From positions 53,454 through 117,453 of the forward strand of contig NZ_DASZBY010000089.1 of NCBI RefSeq assembly GCF_035943795.1: a stretch of 64,000 bases of DNA. The letters run 5' to 3'. Below are positions 42,940 through 51,962 of this stretch, piece by piece. Origin of the DNA: Aliidongia sp035943795 (GTDB lineage: Bacteria; Pseudomonadota; Alphaproteobacteria; ATCC43930; CGMCC-115725). Below the pieces are notes generated by a model that was given only the letters and a program-made list of their open reading frames with translations, made no database searches and had not been told where the DNA came from. The position numbers and the translations under genes were made by a program. Each line of letters opens with the position of its first letter. Positions within the stretch are counted from its first letter, which is position 1.

Positions 42940-42991
42940 GGATAACCTGCCAAGCGGGGTCGTTCAATTTTTCCATTGTGCACTGAAGACG

Positions 42992-43360
42992 CTACGTTTT
43001 CGACGTCATCACCTTCTGAGCGATTTTCCAGGTTCCGTTGACCTTCAAGCACGACAACAGATCCGTGAAGTGACGTGGTGGTACCTGCAACTTCACTTTC
43101 AGAAGCGCGAGGTCTCTTTCGACGTCAATTGATAGAATCTCGTCGTCACGCTCCATGCCCCGTTGTTTTGGAGCTTTCGTATTGCGCACGACTGCCAACC
43201 AAGTCGCAATCGGCGTCACGCCCACATCGCCATCGTCGGCGACCTTCGTCACGGAGCTCGATGGATGAAATATGGAGGCAAATTTGTCGGCATCCATTTC
43301 ATAGGCGGCGTCAAAATAGGTCTGCGCCAGGGTGCGCAAAGCGAGAACATCGGTATCCAT
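42992..43360 (-). CDS. NTF2-like (SnoaL/lumazine-binding type) protein
   Basis: This 122-residue single-domain protein has the alpha+beta NTF2-like pattern: a helical start (LRTLAQTYFDAAYEMDADKFASIFHPSSSV), a central strand region and the closing DLLSCLKVNGTWKIAQKVM that ends many SnoaL-like proteins. It may be an isomerase, hydrolase or binding protein; the substrate is unknown. The ATG at 43360 has GAGG upstream. Alternative starts at 43384 and 43387 would add up to nine residues. It is divergent from a LysR gene and followed by the MBL hydrolase, and the pair may form the LysR target operon. Confidence 0.78.
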   Translation of the reverse strand: MDTDVLALRTLAQTYFDAAYEMDADKFASIFHPSSSVTKVADDGDVGVTPIATWLAVVRNTKAPKQRGMERDDEILSIDVERDLALLKVKLQVPPRHFTDLLSCLKVNGTWKIAQKVMTSKT

Positions 43361-43529
43361 GACCACCTCGTTGTTGGGTCCCATCATTCCATACGCGCCG
43401 CAATCCCGCGCCGAGCGCCAGGCAAGCCGGTCGAAGCGCATAGAAAGTCGACCTGCATCGGCTTGTCGGTCAAATCTAGGACAAGGGCGCTTATGAGGAT
43501 AGATAGGTTGCGCAGGATGAAGTCATGAG

Positions 43530-43545
43530 TGATTTTCATAAATCA
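43530..43545. promoter_or_regulatory. Palindrome at the start of the LysR gene
   Basis: TGATTT and AAATCA flank TCAT, and the right arm ends on the first base of the LysR start codon. Binding there would block the LysR gene itself. The site lies in the 184-base divergent region (43361-43544) shared with the NTF2-like and MBL genes. Operator identity is inferred. Confidence 0.35.
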
Positions 43546-44426
43546 TGGGAAACGAGCTGAACGAACTCGCTGCATTTGCAGTCGTCGCCAATGAGCGAAG
43601 CTTTACACGTGCTGCAGCGAAGCTGGGCGTCTCGCAGTCCGCCCTGAGCCACACGATCCGGAGGCTTGAGCAGCGACTCGAGCTCCAGCTTCTTGCTCGC
43701 ACGACCAAGAGTGTGGCGCCGACCGCTGCGGGTGCAGCTCTGTTGAAGGACCTGTCGCCGGCGCTCGAGCAAATTACTCGTGCGCTAGACAAGGCCCAAA
43801 GCGTTCGCCACCGACCTGCGGGACGACTTAGACTCGTAATGTCACGGTCGGCTGCGGTGATGGTATTGCTGCCGAGGCTCACAGCATTCGCCGAGGCTTA
43901 CCCTGACGTCGTGCTTGACGTTGTCACCGTCACCGGTCCCGTAGACATCGTCGCGGGCGAGTTCGATGCGGGCATTCAACTCGGCGAATATATTCAAAAG
44001 GATATGATCGCGGTGCGCGTCACGCCGGAGTTGCGTTTGGCGGTCGTGGGATCGCCCGGCTATTTTGCGTCACGGAGCATTCCTCGGGACCCCAAGGATC
44101 TAAATGCTCATCGATGTCTGAACCTGCGTCTTCCGAGCGGTCCGTATCGGTGGGAGTTCGAGCAGGGACGCAAGGCGATCACAATCGGGGTGAACGGCCC
44201 GCTCATAATCGACGACACCAACCTGGTGATTCAGGCGGCGCTCACCGGAGCCGGCCTTGGGCTTGCCTATGAAGAGCAGGTTGCGGAGCATGTGGCGGAG
44301 CACCGCCTCATTCGAGTGCTGGAGAATTGGACGCCCCCTATTGCCGGCTTCTTCATGTATTACCCCAGCCGCCAGCATCAGCCGGCTGCCCTCACTGCGC
44401 TGGTAAACGCGCTGCGATGCTCTTAA
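43545..44426 (+). CDS. LysR family transcriptional regulator
   Basis: This 293-residue LysR regulator has the winged helix in residues 1-60 (FAVVANERSFTRAAAKLGVSQSALSHTIRRLEQRL) and a full effector domain (VDIVAGEFDAGIQLGE, GAGLGLAYEEQV). It resembles the subgroup that regulates adjacent hydrolases and oxidoreductases. The divergent NTF2-like and MBL-hydrolase genes are its likely targets. Codon use is less GC-biased than in neighbouring genes. A palindrome overlaps its start codon. Confidence 0.92.
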   Translation: MGNELNELAAFAVVANERSFTRAAAKLGVSQSALSHTIRRLEQRLELQLLARTTKSVAPTAAGAALLKDLSPALEQITRALDKAQSVRHRPAGRLRLVMSRSAAVMVLLPRLTAFAEAYPDVVLDVVTVTGPVDIVAGEFDAGIQLGEYIQKDMIAVRVTPELRLAVVGSPGYFASRSIPRDPKDLNAHRCLNLRLPSGPYRWEFEQGRKAITIGVNGPLIIDDTNLVIQAALTGAGLGLAYEEQVAEHVAEHRLIRVLENWTPPIAGFFMYYPSRQHQPAALTALVNALRCS

Positions 44427-44659
44427 AAATGGGCCGGTAAGCGGCAACCGGTATCTGAAGACGCAGCCTGAGGGGAAGCGCCCGATCGCCGTAACGCCAA
44501 TCGTTTCGACCATGCGGTGCGAGTAGGAGATACCGCTCGTGGATCGATCGAGACGCCCTGGGACACCTTCGCCGTGTTCCTCCACCGGAAGGAGCCTCAT
44601 CGTCGGCAGCAAGACAAGCGGGAGCGGGCGCACCGCTCAGTCGCCGCCCGCCCCGCGAT
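44427..44659. other. Convergent intergenic stretch without a recognised gene
   Basis: This 233-base gap separates the LysR stop from the end of the BMP binding-protein gene. Open frames cross it on both strands (for example 44517-44780 plus), but none has a good ribosome site, a family match or neighbour support. I see no clear hairpin with a T-run. It may be a remnant at the edge of the lower-GC islet. Confidence 0.4.
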
Positions 44660-45742
44660 CTACGCCTGCACCCCGGCCACGTACCAGTCCTGCTTGAACA
44701 GGTCCGCGTCGCTCGGCTTTGCGCCTGCGGCAATGCGAACGGCGCCCTTGTTGTCGGTCACCGGACCGGTGAACGGGTGAAGCGTCCCGGCGATGATGCC
44801 GGCCTTGGTGGCGTCGGCTGCGGCGCGGGCCGCGTCGGTGACGCCGGGACCATAGGGGGCGATCTGGACGATGCCGTCCTTCAGGCCTTCCCACACGCTC
44901 TGCTCCTTCCAGCTGCCGTCCATCGCCGCCTTGGTGCGGGCGATGTAATAGTCGCCCCAATTGTTGACGATGGACGAGAGCTGGGCCTTGGGGCCGAACT
45001 GCTTCATGTCGGAATCCTGGCCGAACGCGTGGACGCCGCGCGCCTCGGCGGTCTGCACGATTGCCGAGCTGTCGGTATGGGTGCAGATGATGTCGGCGCC
45101 CTGGTCGATCAGCGACTTGGCGGCGTCGGCCTCCTTACCCGGGTCGAACCAGCTGTTGACCCAGATGACCTTGACCTTGATCGCCGGATTGACCTTCTGG
45201 GCGGCGAGCGTGAAGGCGTTGATGCCCATCACCACCTCGGGGATCGGGAACGAGCCGACATAGCCGATGACGGCGGATTTCGAGACATGGCCGGCGATGG
45301 TGCCGCACACGGCGCGGCCCTCGTAGAAGCGGCCGTTGTATTCGGCGAGGTTGGTCGCGGTCTTGTAGCCGGTCGCCTGCTCGAACTTCACGGCCGGGAA
45401 CTGCTTGGCGACCTTGAGCGCCGAATTCATGAAGCCGAACGAGGTCGAGAACACCAGCTGGCTGCCGCCGCTGGCGAGCTGGCGGATGACCCGCTCGGAA
45501 TCCGGCCCTTCGGCCACGCTCTCGACGAAGGTGGTCTTGATCTGGTCGCCGAACTTGGCCTCGACCGCCTTGCGCGCCTGGTCGTGCTGGTAGCTCCAGC
45601 CGAAATCGCCGACCGGACCGACATAGAGGAACCCGATCTGGAATGGCCCGGCCGCGCGGGCCTGCAGGATGCGGCCGGCAAGGGCGGTGGTTCCGAGAGC
45701 GGCCGCCCCCAGCAACAGGCGACGGCGATCGACATGGTTCAT
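44660..45742 (-). CDS. BMP family ABC transporter substrate-binding protein
   Basis: This 360-residue periplasmic binding protein belongs to the BMP/Med (PnrA-like) family. A Tat-type signal (RRRLLLGAAALGTTALAG) is followed by IGFLYVGPVGDFGWSYQHDQARKAVEAKFG, GPDSERVIRQLASGG, and conserved FGQDSDMKQFGP and NWGDYYIARTKAAMDG segments. Family members bind purine nucleosides or related ligands. The purine-breakdown genes that follow make a purine or nucleoside cargo likely here. It is the promoter-distal gene of the transport operon, after the two permeases and the ATPase. Confidence 0.93.
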   Translation of the reverse strand: MNHVDRRRLLLGAAALGTTALAGRILQARAAGPFQIGFLYVGPVGDFGWSYQHDQARKAVEAKFGDQIKTTFVESVAEGPDSERVIRQLASGGSQLVFSTSFGFMNSALKVAKQFPAVKFEQATGYKTATNLAEYNGRFYEGRAVCGTIAGHVSKSAVIGYVGSFPIPEVVMGINAFTLAAQKVNPAIKVKVIWVNSWFDPGKEADAAKSLIDQGADIICTHTDSSAIVQTAEARGVHAFGQDSDMKQFGPKAQLSSIVNNWGDYYIARTKAAMDGSWKEQSVWEGLKDGIVQIAPYGPGVTDAARAAADATKAGIIAGTLHPFTGPVTDNKGAVRIAAGAKPSDADLFKQDWYVAGVQA

Positions 45743-45754
45743 GGTCGTGTCCTC

Positions 45755-46681
45755 TCAGGCGGGCGGGCGGAACGGCTTGCCGAGGCAGGCCGGCGGGCTG
45801 AAGCGGCGGCGGAACGGTCCCGACGAGATCAGCGTCAGCACCAGGATCGTGCCCAAATACGGCAACATGGAAAGCAATTGCGGCGGCACAGGCAAGAGGC
45901 CGCTGCCCTGCAGATAGAGCTGCAGCACCGTGACCCCGCCGAACAGGTAAGCGCCGGCGGCGGCGCGCCACGGTCGCCACGCGGCGAACACGACGATCGC
46001 GAGCGCGATCCAGCCACGGCCCGCCGTCATGTTCTCGACCCACATCGGTGTATAGGCGAGCGACAGGTAGGCACCGCCCAGGCCGGCCATGGCGCCGCCG
46101 AACAGGATGGCCAGGAACCGGATGCGCAGCACCGGATAGCCGATCGAGTGGGCCGACAGGTCGGCCTCGCCGACCGCGCGTAGGATCAGGCCGGCGCGCG
46201 TCCCTTTGAGGAACCAGGCGATCGCCACGGTTGCGGCAAGCGCGAGGTAGACCAGCGCGTCCTGGTCGAACAGGCGGCCCAGCACCGGCAGCGCGCTCAG
46301 GCCCGGCAGGGCCAGCTTGGCGAGCGGCGGCACCGGCTGGCCGGTGAAACCGGTGCCGATCAGCGCGCTCAACCCGGTGCCGAAGATGGTGAGCGCCAGG
46401 CCGGTCGCGACCTGGTTGCTCATCAGCGTCAGGACCAGGAACGCGAAGATCGCCGCCAGGAGCGCACCTGCCGCGACGGCGACGAGGATCGCCAGGGTCG
46501 CGCTGCCGGTCAGCGACATGGCCGCGAAGCCGCAGACCGCCCCGCTCAACATCATGCCTTCGACACCCAGATTCAACACGCCGGCGCGCTCGACCACCAG
46601 CTCGCCCAACGCCGCCAGCAGCAGCGGCGTCGCGGCCGTCATGGTGGTCAGCAGCAGCGAGACGAGCATCTCGATATTCAT
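45755..46681 (-). CDS. BMP-type ABC transporter permease, second subunit
   Basis: This 308-residue inner-membrane permease of the BPD_transp_2 family has about eight to nine helices. ERAGVLNLGVEGMMLSGAVCGF and AHSIGYPVLRIRFLAILFGGAMAGLGGAYLSL are the hallmark segments shared with nucleoside permeases such as NupQ and BmpC-type proteins. The ATG at 46681 overlaps the stop of the first permease gene (ATGA). Together they form the membrane channel of the purine/nucleoside importer. Confidence 0.93.
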   Translation of the reverse strand: MNIEMLVSLLLTTMTAATPLLLAALGELVVERAGVLNLGVEGMMLSGAVCGFAAMSLTGSATLAILVAVAAGALLAAIFAFLVLTLMSNQVATGLALTIFGTGLSALIGTGFTGQPVPPLAKLALPGLSALPVLGRLFDQDALVYLALAATVAIAWFLKGTRAGLILRAVGEADLSAHSIGYPVLRIRFLAILFGGAMAGLGGAYLSLAYTPMWVENMTAGRGWIALAIVVFAAWRPWRAAAGAYLFGGVTVLQLYLQGSGLLPVPPQLLSMLPYLGTILVLTLISSGPFRRRFSPPACLGKPFRPPA

Positions 46682-47754
46682 GACGCCACTCCGGCCCGGT
46701 GTGCCAGACGCAGGCGATAGCGCACCAGGAAATCCGACGCGAGCAGGATGAACAGCAGCAGGCCCTGCACCACGCCGGTCACCGCCTTGGGCAGTCCGAC
46801 CAGGACCTGGGCGTTCTCGCCACCGATGTAGGAGAGCGCCACCACGAGCGCGGCCGGAATGATGCCGAGCGGGTGCAGCCGGCCTAGGAACGCCACGATG
46901 ATCGCGGTGAAGCCATAGCCGGGCGTGATCTGCGGGATGAGCTGGCCGATCGGTCCGGCGACCTCGAACAGGCCGGCGATGCCGGCGAGGCCGCCGCTTG
47001 CCAGCAGGGTGAACCAGACGATCCGCTCGGTGCCGAACCCGGCATAGCGCGCCGCGGCAGCCGATGCGCCGACCGTGCGAATGCGGAAGCCCAGCAGGGT
47101 GCGGGTCATGACCAGCCAGACGACCAGGGCCAGGCCGAGCGCCAGCGGAATACCGCTATGGAACCGCGTGCCGTCGACCAGCACGCTCAGCGTTTCGTCC
47201 TCGTTGAACAGGCGCGACTGCGGGAAATTCATGCCCTCGGGATCGCGCCAGGGGCCATAGACCAGCAGGTTCAGGAACAGGTCCGCGACATAGGTCAGCA
47301 TCAGGCTGGACAGAATCTCGCTGACCGCGAAGCGGGTGCGCAGGAACGCTGGGATCGCGGCCCAGGCCATGCCGCCCAGGATGCCGGCCAGCGCCATCAG
47401 GGGCAGGATCCAGGGGCCGGACAGGTCCCAGCAGGCGAGCGCTACCCCGCCGCCGGCGATGGCACCCATGATCAGCTGCCCCTCGGCTCCGATGTTCGAG
47501 ATGCCGGCCCGGAACGCCATGGCGAGGCCGGCCGCGATCATCAGCAGGGGGGCGCCCTTGACCGCGAGCTCGGTCAAGCCGTTGAGCGTCGCCAGCGGCG
47601 AGACGAAGAATGCCAGGAAGCTGTCGACGGCATTGTAGCCCAGCGCCGCGAACAAGCCGGTCGCGAGCGCCATAGTCAGCGCCAGCGCCAGGATCGGCGT
47701 CACGGTCCATAGAAGCCGCGACGGCTCCGGGCGCGGCTCGACGACGAACCTCAC
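46678..47754 (-). CDS. BMP-type ABC transporter permease, first subunit
   Basis: This 358-residue permease of the same family has about eight to nine helices, the FRAGISNIGAEGQLIMGAIAGG motif and the LGFRIRTVGASAAAARYAGFG coupling segment. The start is GTG at 47754, overlapping the ATPase gene's stop (GTGA). The adjoining ATGA overlap with the second permease gives an unbroken chain of coupled genes. Longer in-frame readings into the ATPase gene are not supported. Confidence 0.92.
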   Translation of the reverse strand: MRFVVEPRPEPSRLLWTVTPILALALTMALATGLFAALGYNAVDSFLAFFVSPLATLNGLTELAVKGAPLLMIAAGLAMAFRAGISNIGAEGQLIMGAIAGGGVALACWDLSGPWILPLMALAGILGGMAWAAIPAFLRTRFAVSEILSSLMLTYVADLFLNLLVYGPWRDPEGMNFPQSRLFNEDETLSVLVDGTRFHSGIPLALGLALVVWLVMTRTLLGFRIRTVGASAAAARYAGFGTERIVWFTLLASGGLAGIAGLFEVAGPIGQLIPQITPGYGFTAIIVAFLGRLHPLGIIPAALVVALSYIGGENAQVLVGLPKAVTGVVQGLLLFILLASDFLVRYRLRLAHRAGVAS

Positions 47755-49286
47755 GAGGCCGCCTCGATCCCGGCGCCACCCATCAGCATGCCCAGGTGCT
47801 CGACCGACAACCCGTCCATCGGCAGAGTCGCCGATAGGCGGCCGGCATGGAGTACGGCCATCCGGTCGCTCAGCATCAGCAACTCGTCCAGGTCCTGCGA
47901 GATCACGACGATCGCGCTGCCGGCCTCGGCCAGGGCGACCAGCGCCTGGTGGATCGCGGCCGCGGCGTTGGCGTCGACGCCCCAGGTCGGCTGCGCCACG
48001 ACCAGCACCGCCGGCTGCTGCGCCAATTCTCGGGCCAGGATGAATTTCTGCAGGTTGCCGCCCGACAGGGTCGATGCCGCGGCGCCGGGGCCGGCCGATC
48101 GGACGTCGCCGTCGGCGATGATCCGCTCCGTCAATCGGATCGCTTTGGCCTGGCACACGAAGCCGCCGGTGACGAGGTCGGCGCGGTCATGGGCGGTCAG
48201 CACCGCATTGTCGACCAGGCTGAATTCGGGGATCGCGCCATGGCCGTTGCGCTCCTCGGGCACACAGCACAGGCCGCGTCGCCGGCGCCAGGCCGCGTCG
48301 CGGTCGCCGGCCGGCTGGCCGTCGAGCAGGACCGCACCGGCGCGCGGCACCGGTCGCTCGCCGCTCAATGCCTGCTGCAACTCGCCCTGGCCATTGCCGG
48401 CGACCCCGGCGATGCCCAGGATCTCGCCACCGCGCAGCTCGAAGCCGATCTGGCGCAGCGGCGTGCCATGCGCTTCGATCGCCGGAAGATCCAGGCCGTC
48501 GACCCGCAGGCGGATCTCCCCGGCCGGTCGGGTCGTCCGCACCGTGACGTCGCGCAAGGCGCTGCCGACCATCATCTGCGCCATGGCGCGCACCGGCGTG
48601 TCCCGGGGAACGCACCGGCCGACGACCCGGCCGGCGCGCAGCACCGTTGCCCGGTCGCACAGCGCGCGGATCTCTTCCAGCTTGTGGCTGATGTACAGGA
48701 TGGCACAGCCGTCAGCCGCGAGCAGCCGCAGGGTCGAGAACAGCGCGTCCGCCTCCTGGGGCGTCAGAACCGAGGTCGGTTCGTCCAGGATCAGCAGGCG
48801 CGGCGCCTGCAACAGGCAGCGCACGATCTCGATGCGCTGGCGCTCGCCGATCGACAAGGTGCTGACCGTCCGGTCCGGGTCGAGCGGCAGGCTGTAGGCG
48901 GCGCTGACGCTGCGGATCCGCGCGGCCAGCTCGTCCGCGCGCTCCGGATGGTCGAGGCCCAGGGCGACGTTCTCCAGCACGCTCATCGCCTCGAACAGCG
49001 AGAAATGCTGGAACACCATGCCGATGCCCAGCGCGCGGGCGGCGCGCGGCGTGGCGATGCGCGTAGCCCGCCCATCCCACAGAATGTCGCCTTCGTCGGC
49101 CGCGAGCAGGCCATAGAGGATCTTGACCAAGGTCGACTTGCCGGCGCCGTTTTCGCCGAGCAGGGCGTGGATCTCGCCGGGCGCAAGCTGGAAATCGATG
49201 GTGTCGTTGGCGACGAGGCTGCCGAATCGTTTGGTGATGCCGCGCGCTTCCAGACGAAGACCCGGCTGGCCGGATGCTCCGCTCAT
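47751..49286 (-). CDS. BMP-type ABC transporter ATP-binding protein (two NBDs)
   Basis: This 511-residue protein has two ABC domains in tandem, as in sugar and nucleoside importers. The first has an intact Walker A GENGAGKST, signature LSIGERQR and Walker B LLILDEPT. The second is degenerate: its Walker A region reads GVAGNGQGE and its Walker B LVVAQPT lacks the catalytic Glu, although the signature LSGGNLQK is intact. That asymmetry is normal for this family. It is the first gene of the minus-strand importer operon and is divergent from the flavoprotein operon across a 286-base control region. Confidence 0.94.
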   Translation of the reverse strand: MSGASGQPGLRLEARGITKRFGSLVANDTIDFQLAPGEIHALLGENGAGKSTLVKILYGLLAADEGDILWDGRATRIATPRAARALGIGMVFQHFSLFEAMSVLENVALGLDHPERADELAARIRSVSAAYSLPLDPDRTVSTLSIGERQRIEIVRCLLQAPRLLILDEPTSVLTPQEADALFSTLRLLAADGCAILYISHKLEEIRALCDRATVLRAGRVVGRCVPRDTPVRAMAQMMVGSALRDVTVRTTRPAGEIRLRVDGLDLPAIEAHGTPLRQIGFELRGGEILGIAGVAGNGQGELQQALSGERPVPRAGAVLLDGQPAGDRDAAWRRRRGLCCVPEERNGHGAIPEFSLVDNAVLTAHDRADLVTGGFVCQAKAIRLTERIIADGDVRSAGPGAAASTLSGGNLQKFILARELAQQPAVLVVAQPTWGVDANAAAAIHQALVALAEAGSAIVVISQDLDELLMLSDRMAVLHAGRLSATLPMDGLSVEHLGMLMGGAGIEAAS

Positions 49287-49572
49287 CGCGGCGCCCCGCT
49301 ATGGCCCGACGTCGACCCCACTCGTTCCCCCCGACCACCGATCCCCGACACGCATGGTGGCACCTGCGCAGGATCCATGCCAGCGCGATGGCGCCCCGGG
49401 CAAACCGTCTTTGCTCCAAACCGCCTGGCGCCGGCGCAGGCAGACCGCGCCGTCCCGCTGCATCAAAAGAGACCGTTGCCGTTTCGGCAACGGGCATCGC
49501 ACTTCTTTTCCATAGACGGCAGCAGGCGATCGCGCAGAATGGCGCGATGATCCGCATCATCGAGTCTCGATC
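49287..49572. promoter_or_regulatory. Divergent control region between purine importer and flavoprotein/LysR operons
   Basis: This 286-base gap contains promoters for both operons. Its best feature is the palindrome at 49473-49493. I see no open frame with a credible ribosome site in it, and no riboswitch-like conserved core that I can recognise. Confidence 0.6.
49473..49493. promoter_or_regulatory. Perfect 21-bp palindrome with LysR T-N11-A core
   Basis: CCGTTGCCG (49473-49481) and CGGCAACGG (49485-49493) flank TTT. The inner bases TGCCG-TTT-CGGCA make a T-N11-A unit, the classical LysR binding motif. It lies 80 bases before the flavoprotein start and 187 bases from the importer start. The LysR gene at 50988, the second gene in the plus-strand operon, is the obvious candidate regulator (inference). 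Confidence 0.55.
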
Positions 49573-50991
49573 ATGAGTTTGGCAACCCTCGAACGCCGTG
49601 TGCGGCAGGAGCTGGATTTCCTGGGCTATCCGGCGCGCGGCTGGGTGCCGCCGCGGCAGCGGGACGGCGTGCCGGTCCTGGACGTGCTGATCGTCGGCGG
49701 CGGCCAGGCGGGGCTCGCCGCCTGCTTCGGTTTGCGCCGGGAGCGGATCGAGGCGGTCGAGGTGCTGGACGCCAAGCCGCTCGGCCTCGAAGGGCCCTGG
49801 GTCGATTTCGCCCGGATGGTCACCTTGCGGACACCGAAGCACGTCACCGGGCCGGACCTGGGCGTGCCTAGCCTGGCACCGCGCGCCTGGTTCGAGGCGC
49901 GCCACGGAGCCGGCGCCTGGGACGCCATGCAGAAGATCGACCGGCGCGACTGGCAGGACTATCTCGGCTGGTATCGCCGGGTGCTGGACCTGCCGGTCCG
50001 CAACGGCGTGCGCGTGACCAGGATCGCGGCCGACGGCGACCTGCTCGCGGCCCAACTCGACACCGGCGAGATCCGGCATGCGCGCCGGATCGTGCTGGCG
50101 ACCGGCCTCGAAGGCGGCGGCCGCTGGCAGATCCCTGCCGTGGTATCGGACCACCTGCCGGCGAACCGCTATGCACACACGGCCCAGGCGATCGACTTCG
50201 CCGCCCTCCAGGGCAAGCGTATCGGCGTGCTCGGCGGCGGTGCGTCCGCGTTCGACAATGCGGCGACGGCGCTCGAGGCTGGCGCCGCCTCGGTCGACTT
50301 GTGCATCCGCCGGGCGGAACTGCCGCGGGTCAATCCCTATCGCTGGATGGAAAATGCCGGCTACCTCGGCCATTTCGCCGACCTGCCGGATGCGCTGCGC
50401 TGGCGCATGACGCGCCGGATCTTCGAGATGAACCAGCCGCCGCCCCAGGACACGCTGTGGCGCTGCCAGCGCTGGCCCGGGTTCGCCCTGCACACGGGCA
50501 GTCCGTGGACTGGGGTGAGCCTCCCAGGCGATATGATCCAGGTCGAGACGCCCGGCCGCCGCTTCGCCTTCGATTTCCTGATCATCGGCACCGGCTTCAC
50601 GGTCGATCTGTCGTTGCGGCCGGAACTCGCGGGCCTGGCGCCCGAGATCGCGACCTGGGCGGATCGCTTCACGCCCCCGGCCGGCGAGGAACATGCGGCG
50701 TTGGGCCAGTTCCCGTATCTGGCACCGGACTGTTCGTTCACGGCCAAGGCGCCGGGCACGAACCCGCATCTGGCTCACATCCATGACTTCACCTTTGCCA
50801 CCATGCCCAGCATGGGCCTGACCGGCGGGTCGATCAGCGGGCTCAAATACGGCGTCCGCCGGCTGGTCGACGGCATCGCGAAATCGCTGTTCACCGAAGA
50901 TGCCGAGGCGCATTGCGCGGACCTGCTGGCCTATGCGGAGCTGGAGCTGCTCCATCTCGATGGACCGCCGCCGGCGGAGGCAGGTCCATGA
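49573..50991 (+). CDS. FAD/NAD(P)-dependent oxidoreductase (flavin monooxygenase-like)
   Basis: This 472-residue flavoprotein has an FAD Rossmann motif IVGGGQAGLAACFGL (residues 40-54), a second dinucleotide motif VLGGGASAFDNAATAL near residue 218 and LIIGTGFTVDLSL late in the chain. It resembles FAD-containing monooxygenases and amine-type oxidases rather than the HpxO class, whose FAD motif is nearer the N-terminus. It is the first gene of the operon carrying LysR, and lies beside AMP nucleosidase and adenine deaminase genes. It could oxidise a purine or related compound (inference). Its stop overlaps the LysR start (ATGA). Confidence 0.86.
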   Translation: MSLATLERRVRQELDFLGYPARGWVPPRQRDGVPVLDVLIVGGGQAGLAACFGLRRERIEAVEVLDAKPLGLEGPWVDFARMVTLRTPKHVTGPDLGVPSLAPRAWFEARHGAGAWDAMQKIDRRDWQDYLGWYRRVLDLPVRNGVRVTRIAADGDLLAAQLDTGEIRHARRIVLATGLEGGGRWQIPAVVSDHLPANRYAHTAQAIDFAALQGKRIGVLGGGASAFDNAATALEAGAASVDLCIRRAELPRVNPYRWMENAGYLGHFADLPDALRWRMTRRIFEMNQPPPQDTLWRCQRWPGFALHTGSPWTGVSLPGDMIQVETPGRRFAFDFLIIGTGFTVDLSLRPELAGLAPEIATWADRFTPPAGEEHAALGQFPYLAPDCSFTAKAPGTNPHLAHIHDFTFATMPSMGLTGGSISGLKYGVRRLVDGIAKSLFTEDAEAHCADLLAYAELELLHLDGPPPAEAGP

Positions 50992-51914
50992 GCCGGCCGA
51001 TCCATTTCCGCTCGATGGGCTATTTCGATGCGGTTCGCCGCTATGGCTCGATCCGCGAGGCGGCACGCCGGCTCGACGTCGCGGCCTCCGCGGTCAACCG
51101 GCAGATCCTGAAGTTCGAGGGCGACGTCGGCCTGCCGCTGTTCGAACGCCTGTCGGACGGCATGAAGCTGACCCCGGCTGGCGAGATCTTTGCCCGCCAT
51201 GCCATCGCGGTACTGCAGGACGAGAAGCGGGCGGCGAGCGAGTTCGACGCGCTCAAGGGCCTGCGGCGCGGCGAGGTCAGCATGATCGCCGTCGAGTCGC
51301 TGAACGCGGCGTTCCTGCCGGCGCTGATCGAGCGGATGAGGCGGAAATACCCCGGTATCACGCTCAAGGTCCGCACTGCCGGTTCCAACTCGATCCCCTC
51401 GGCGCTGGCCGCCGGCGATGCGGACCTGGGCCTGGCCTTTTCGCTCGCCCATCATGCCGACCTGACTCAGGTCGCGGTCGGGCGGTTCCGGTTGGGTGCC
51501 GTGATGCGCCCGGACCATCCGCTGGCCGGCGAGGCGCAAGTCAGCTTCACCCACTGCGTGCGCTATCCGCTGATCCTGCCCAGCGCCGACCTGTCGATCC
51601 ATACGCTGCTGGAGCCTCAACTCCGTCGCTTTCGCGGCAAGCTCGAGGTGCTGGCCGAAGTCAGCTCGCTGGAACTGATGAAAAACCTGACCCTGCGGCT
51701 GGGGGCGATCGCGTTCCAGTCGCGTATCGGGCTGGAGGCGGAGCTGGCCGGCGGCCAACTGATCCATGTGCCGTTGCAGGGCGCCGGCGCGCTCACCACG
51801 GAATTGGGTGTATATCTGCGTGAGGGGCGGGCGCTGCCGGTGGCGCTCGACGCCTTCGTGGCACTGGTGCGCGATGAGTTGTCATTGCTCGAAGGCCAAG
51901 ATGCCGCGGCATGA
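50988..51914 (+). CDS. LysR family transcriptional regulator of the purine locus
   Basis: This 308-residue LysR regulator has winged-helix residues 8-65 (YGSIREAARRLDVAASAVNRQILKFEGDVGLPLFERL) and an effector domain with AAGDADLGLAFSLAHHADLTQVAVG. The recognition stretch SAVNRQIL is nearly identical to that of the LysR at 56346, so the two are paralogues with related targets. It is translationally coupled to the flavoprotein gene and lies next to the palindrome at 49473-49493. It most likely controls the importer and the flavoprotein operon, responding to a purine intermediate (inference). Confidence 0.93.
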   Translation: MSRPIHFRSMGYFDAVRRYGSIREAARRLDVAASAVNRQILKFEGDVGLPLFERLSDGMKLTPAGEIFARHAIAVLQDEKRAASEFDALKGLRRGEVSMIAVESLNAAFLPALIERMRRKYPGITLKVRTAGSNSIPSALAAGDADLGLAFSLAHHADLTQVAVGRFRLGAVMRPDHPLAGEAQVSFTHCVRYPLILPSADLSIHTLLEPQLRRFRGKLEVLAEVSSLELMKNLTLRLGAIAFQSRIGLEAELAGGQLIHVPLQGAGALTTELGVYLREGRALPVALDAFVALVRDELSLLEGQDAAA

Positions 51915-51962
51915 CGTGATCTGGCGCCCCGATGGCGCGCCGCATGAGGGAAGTCTGTTTCT

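Noticed and set aside
49573..50991. Naming the flavoprotein HpxO (FAD-dependent urate hydroxylase)
   Set aside because: The FAD motif sits about 40 residues in and the second dinucleotide motif is of monooxygenase type, unlike HpxO, so only a tentative link to urate is offered.
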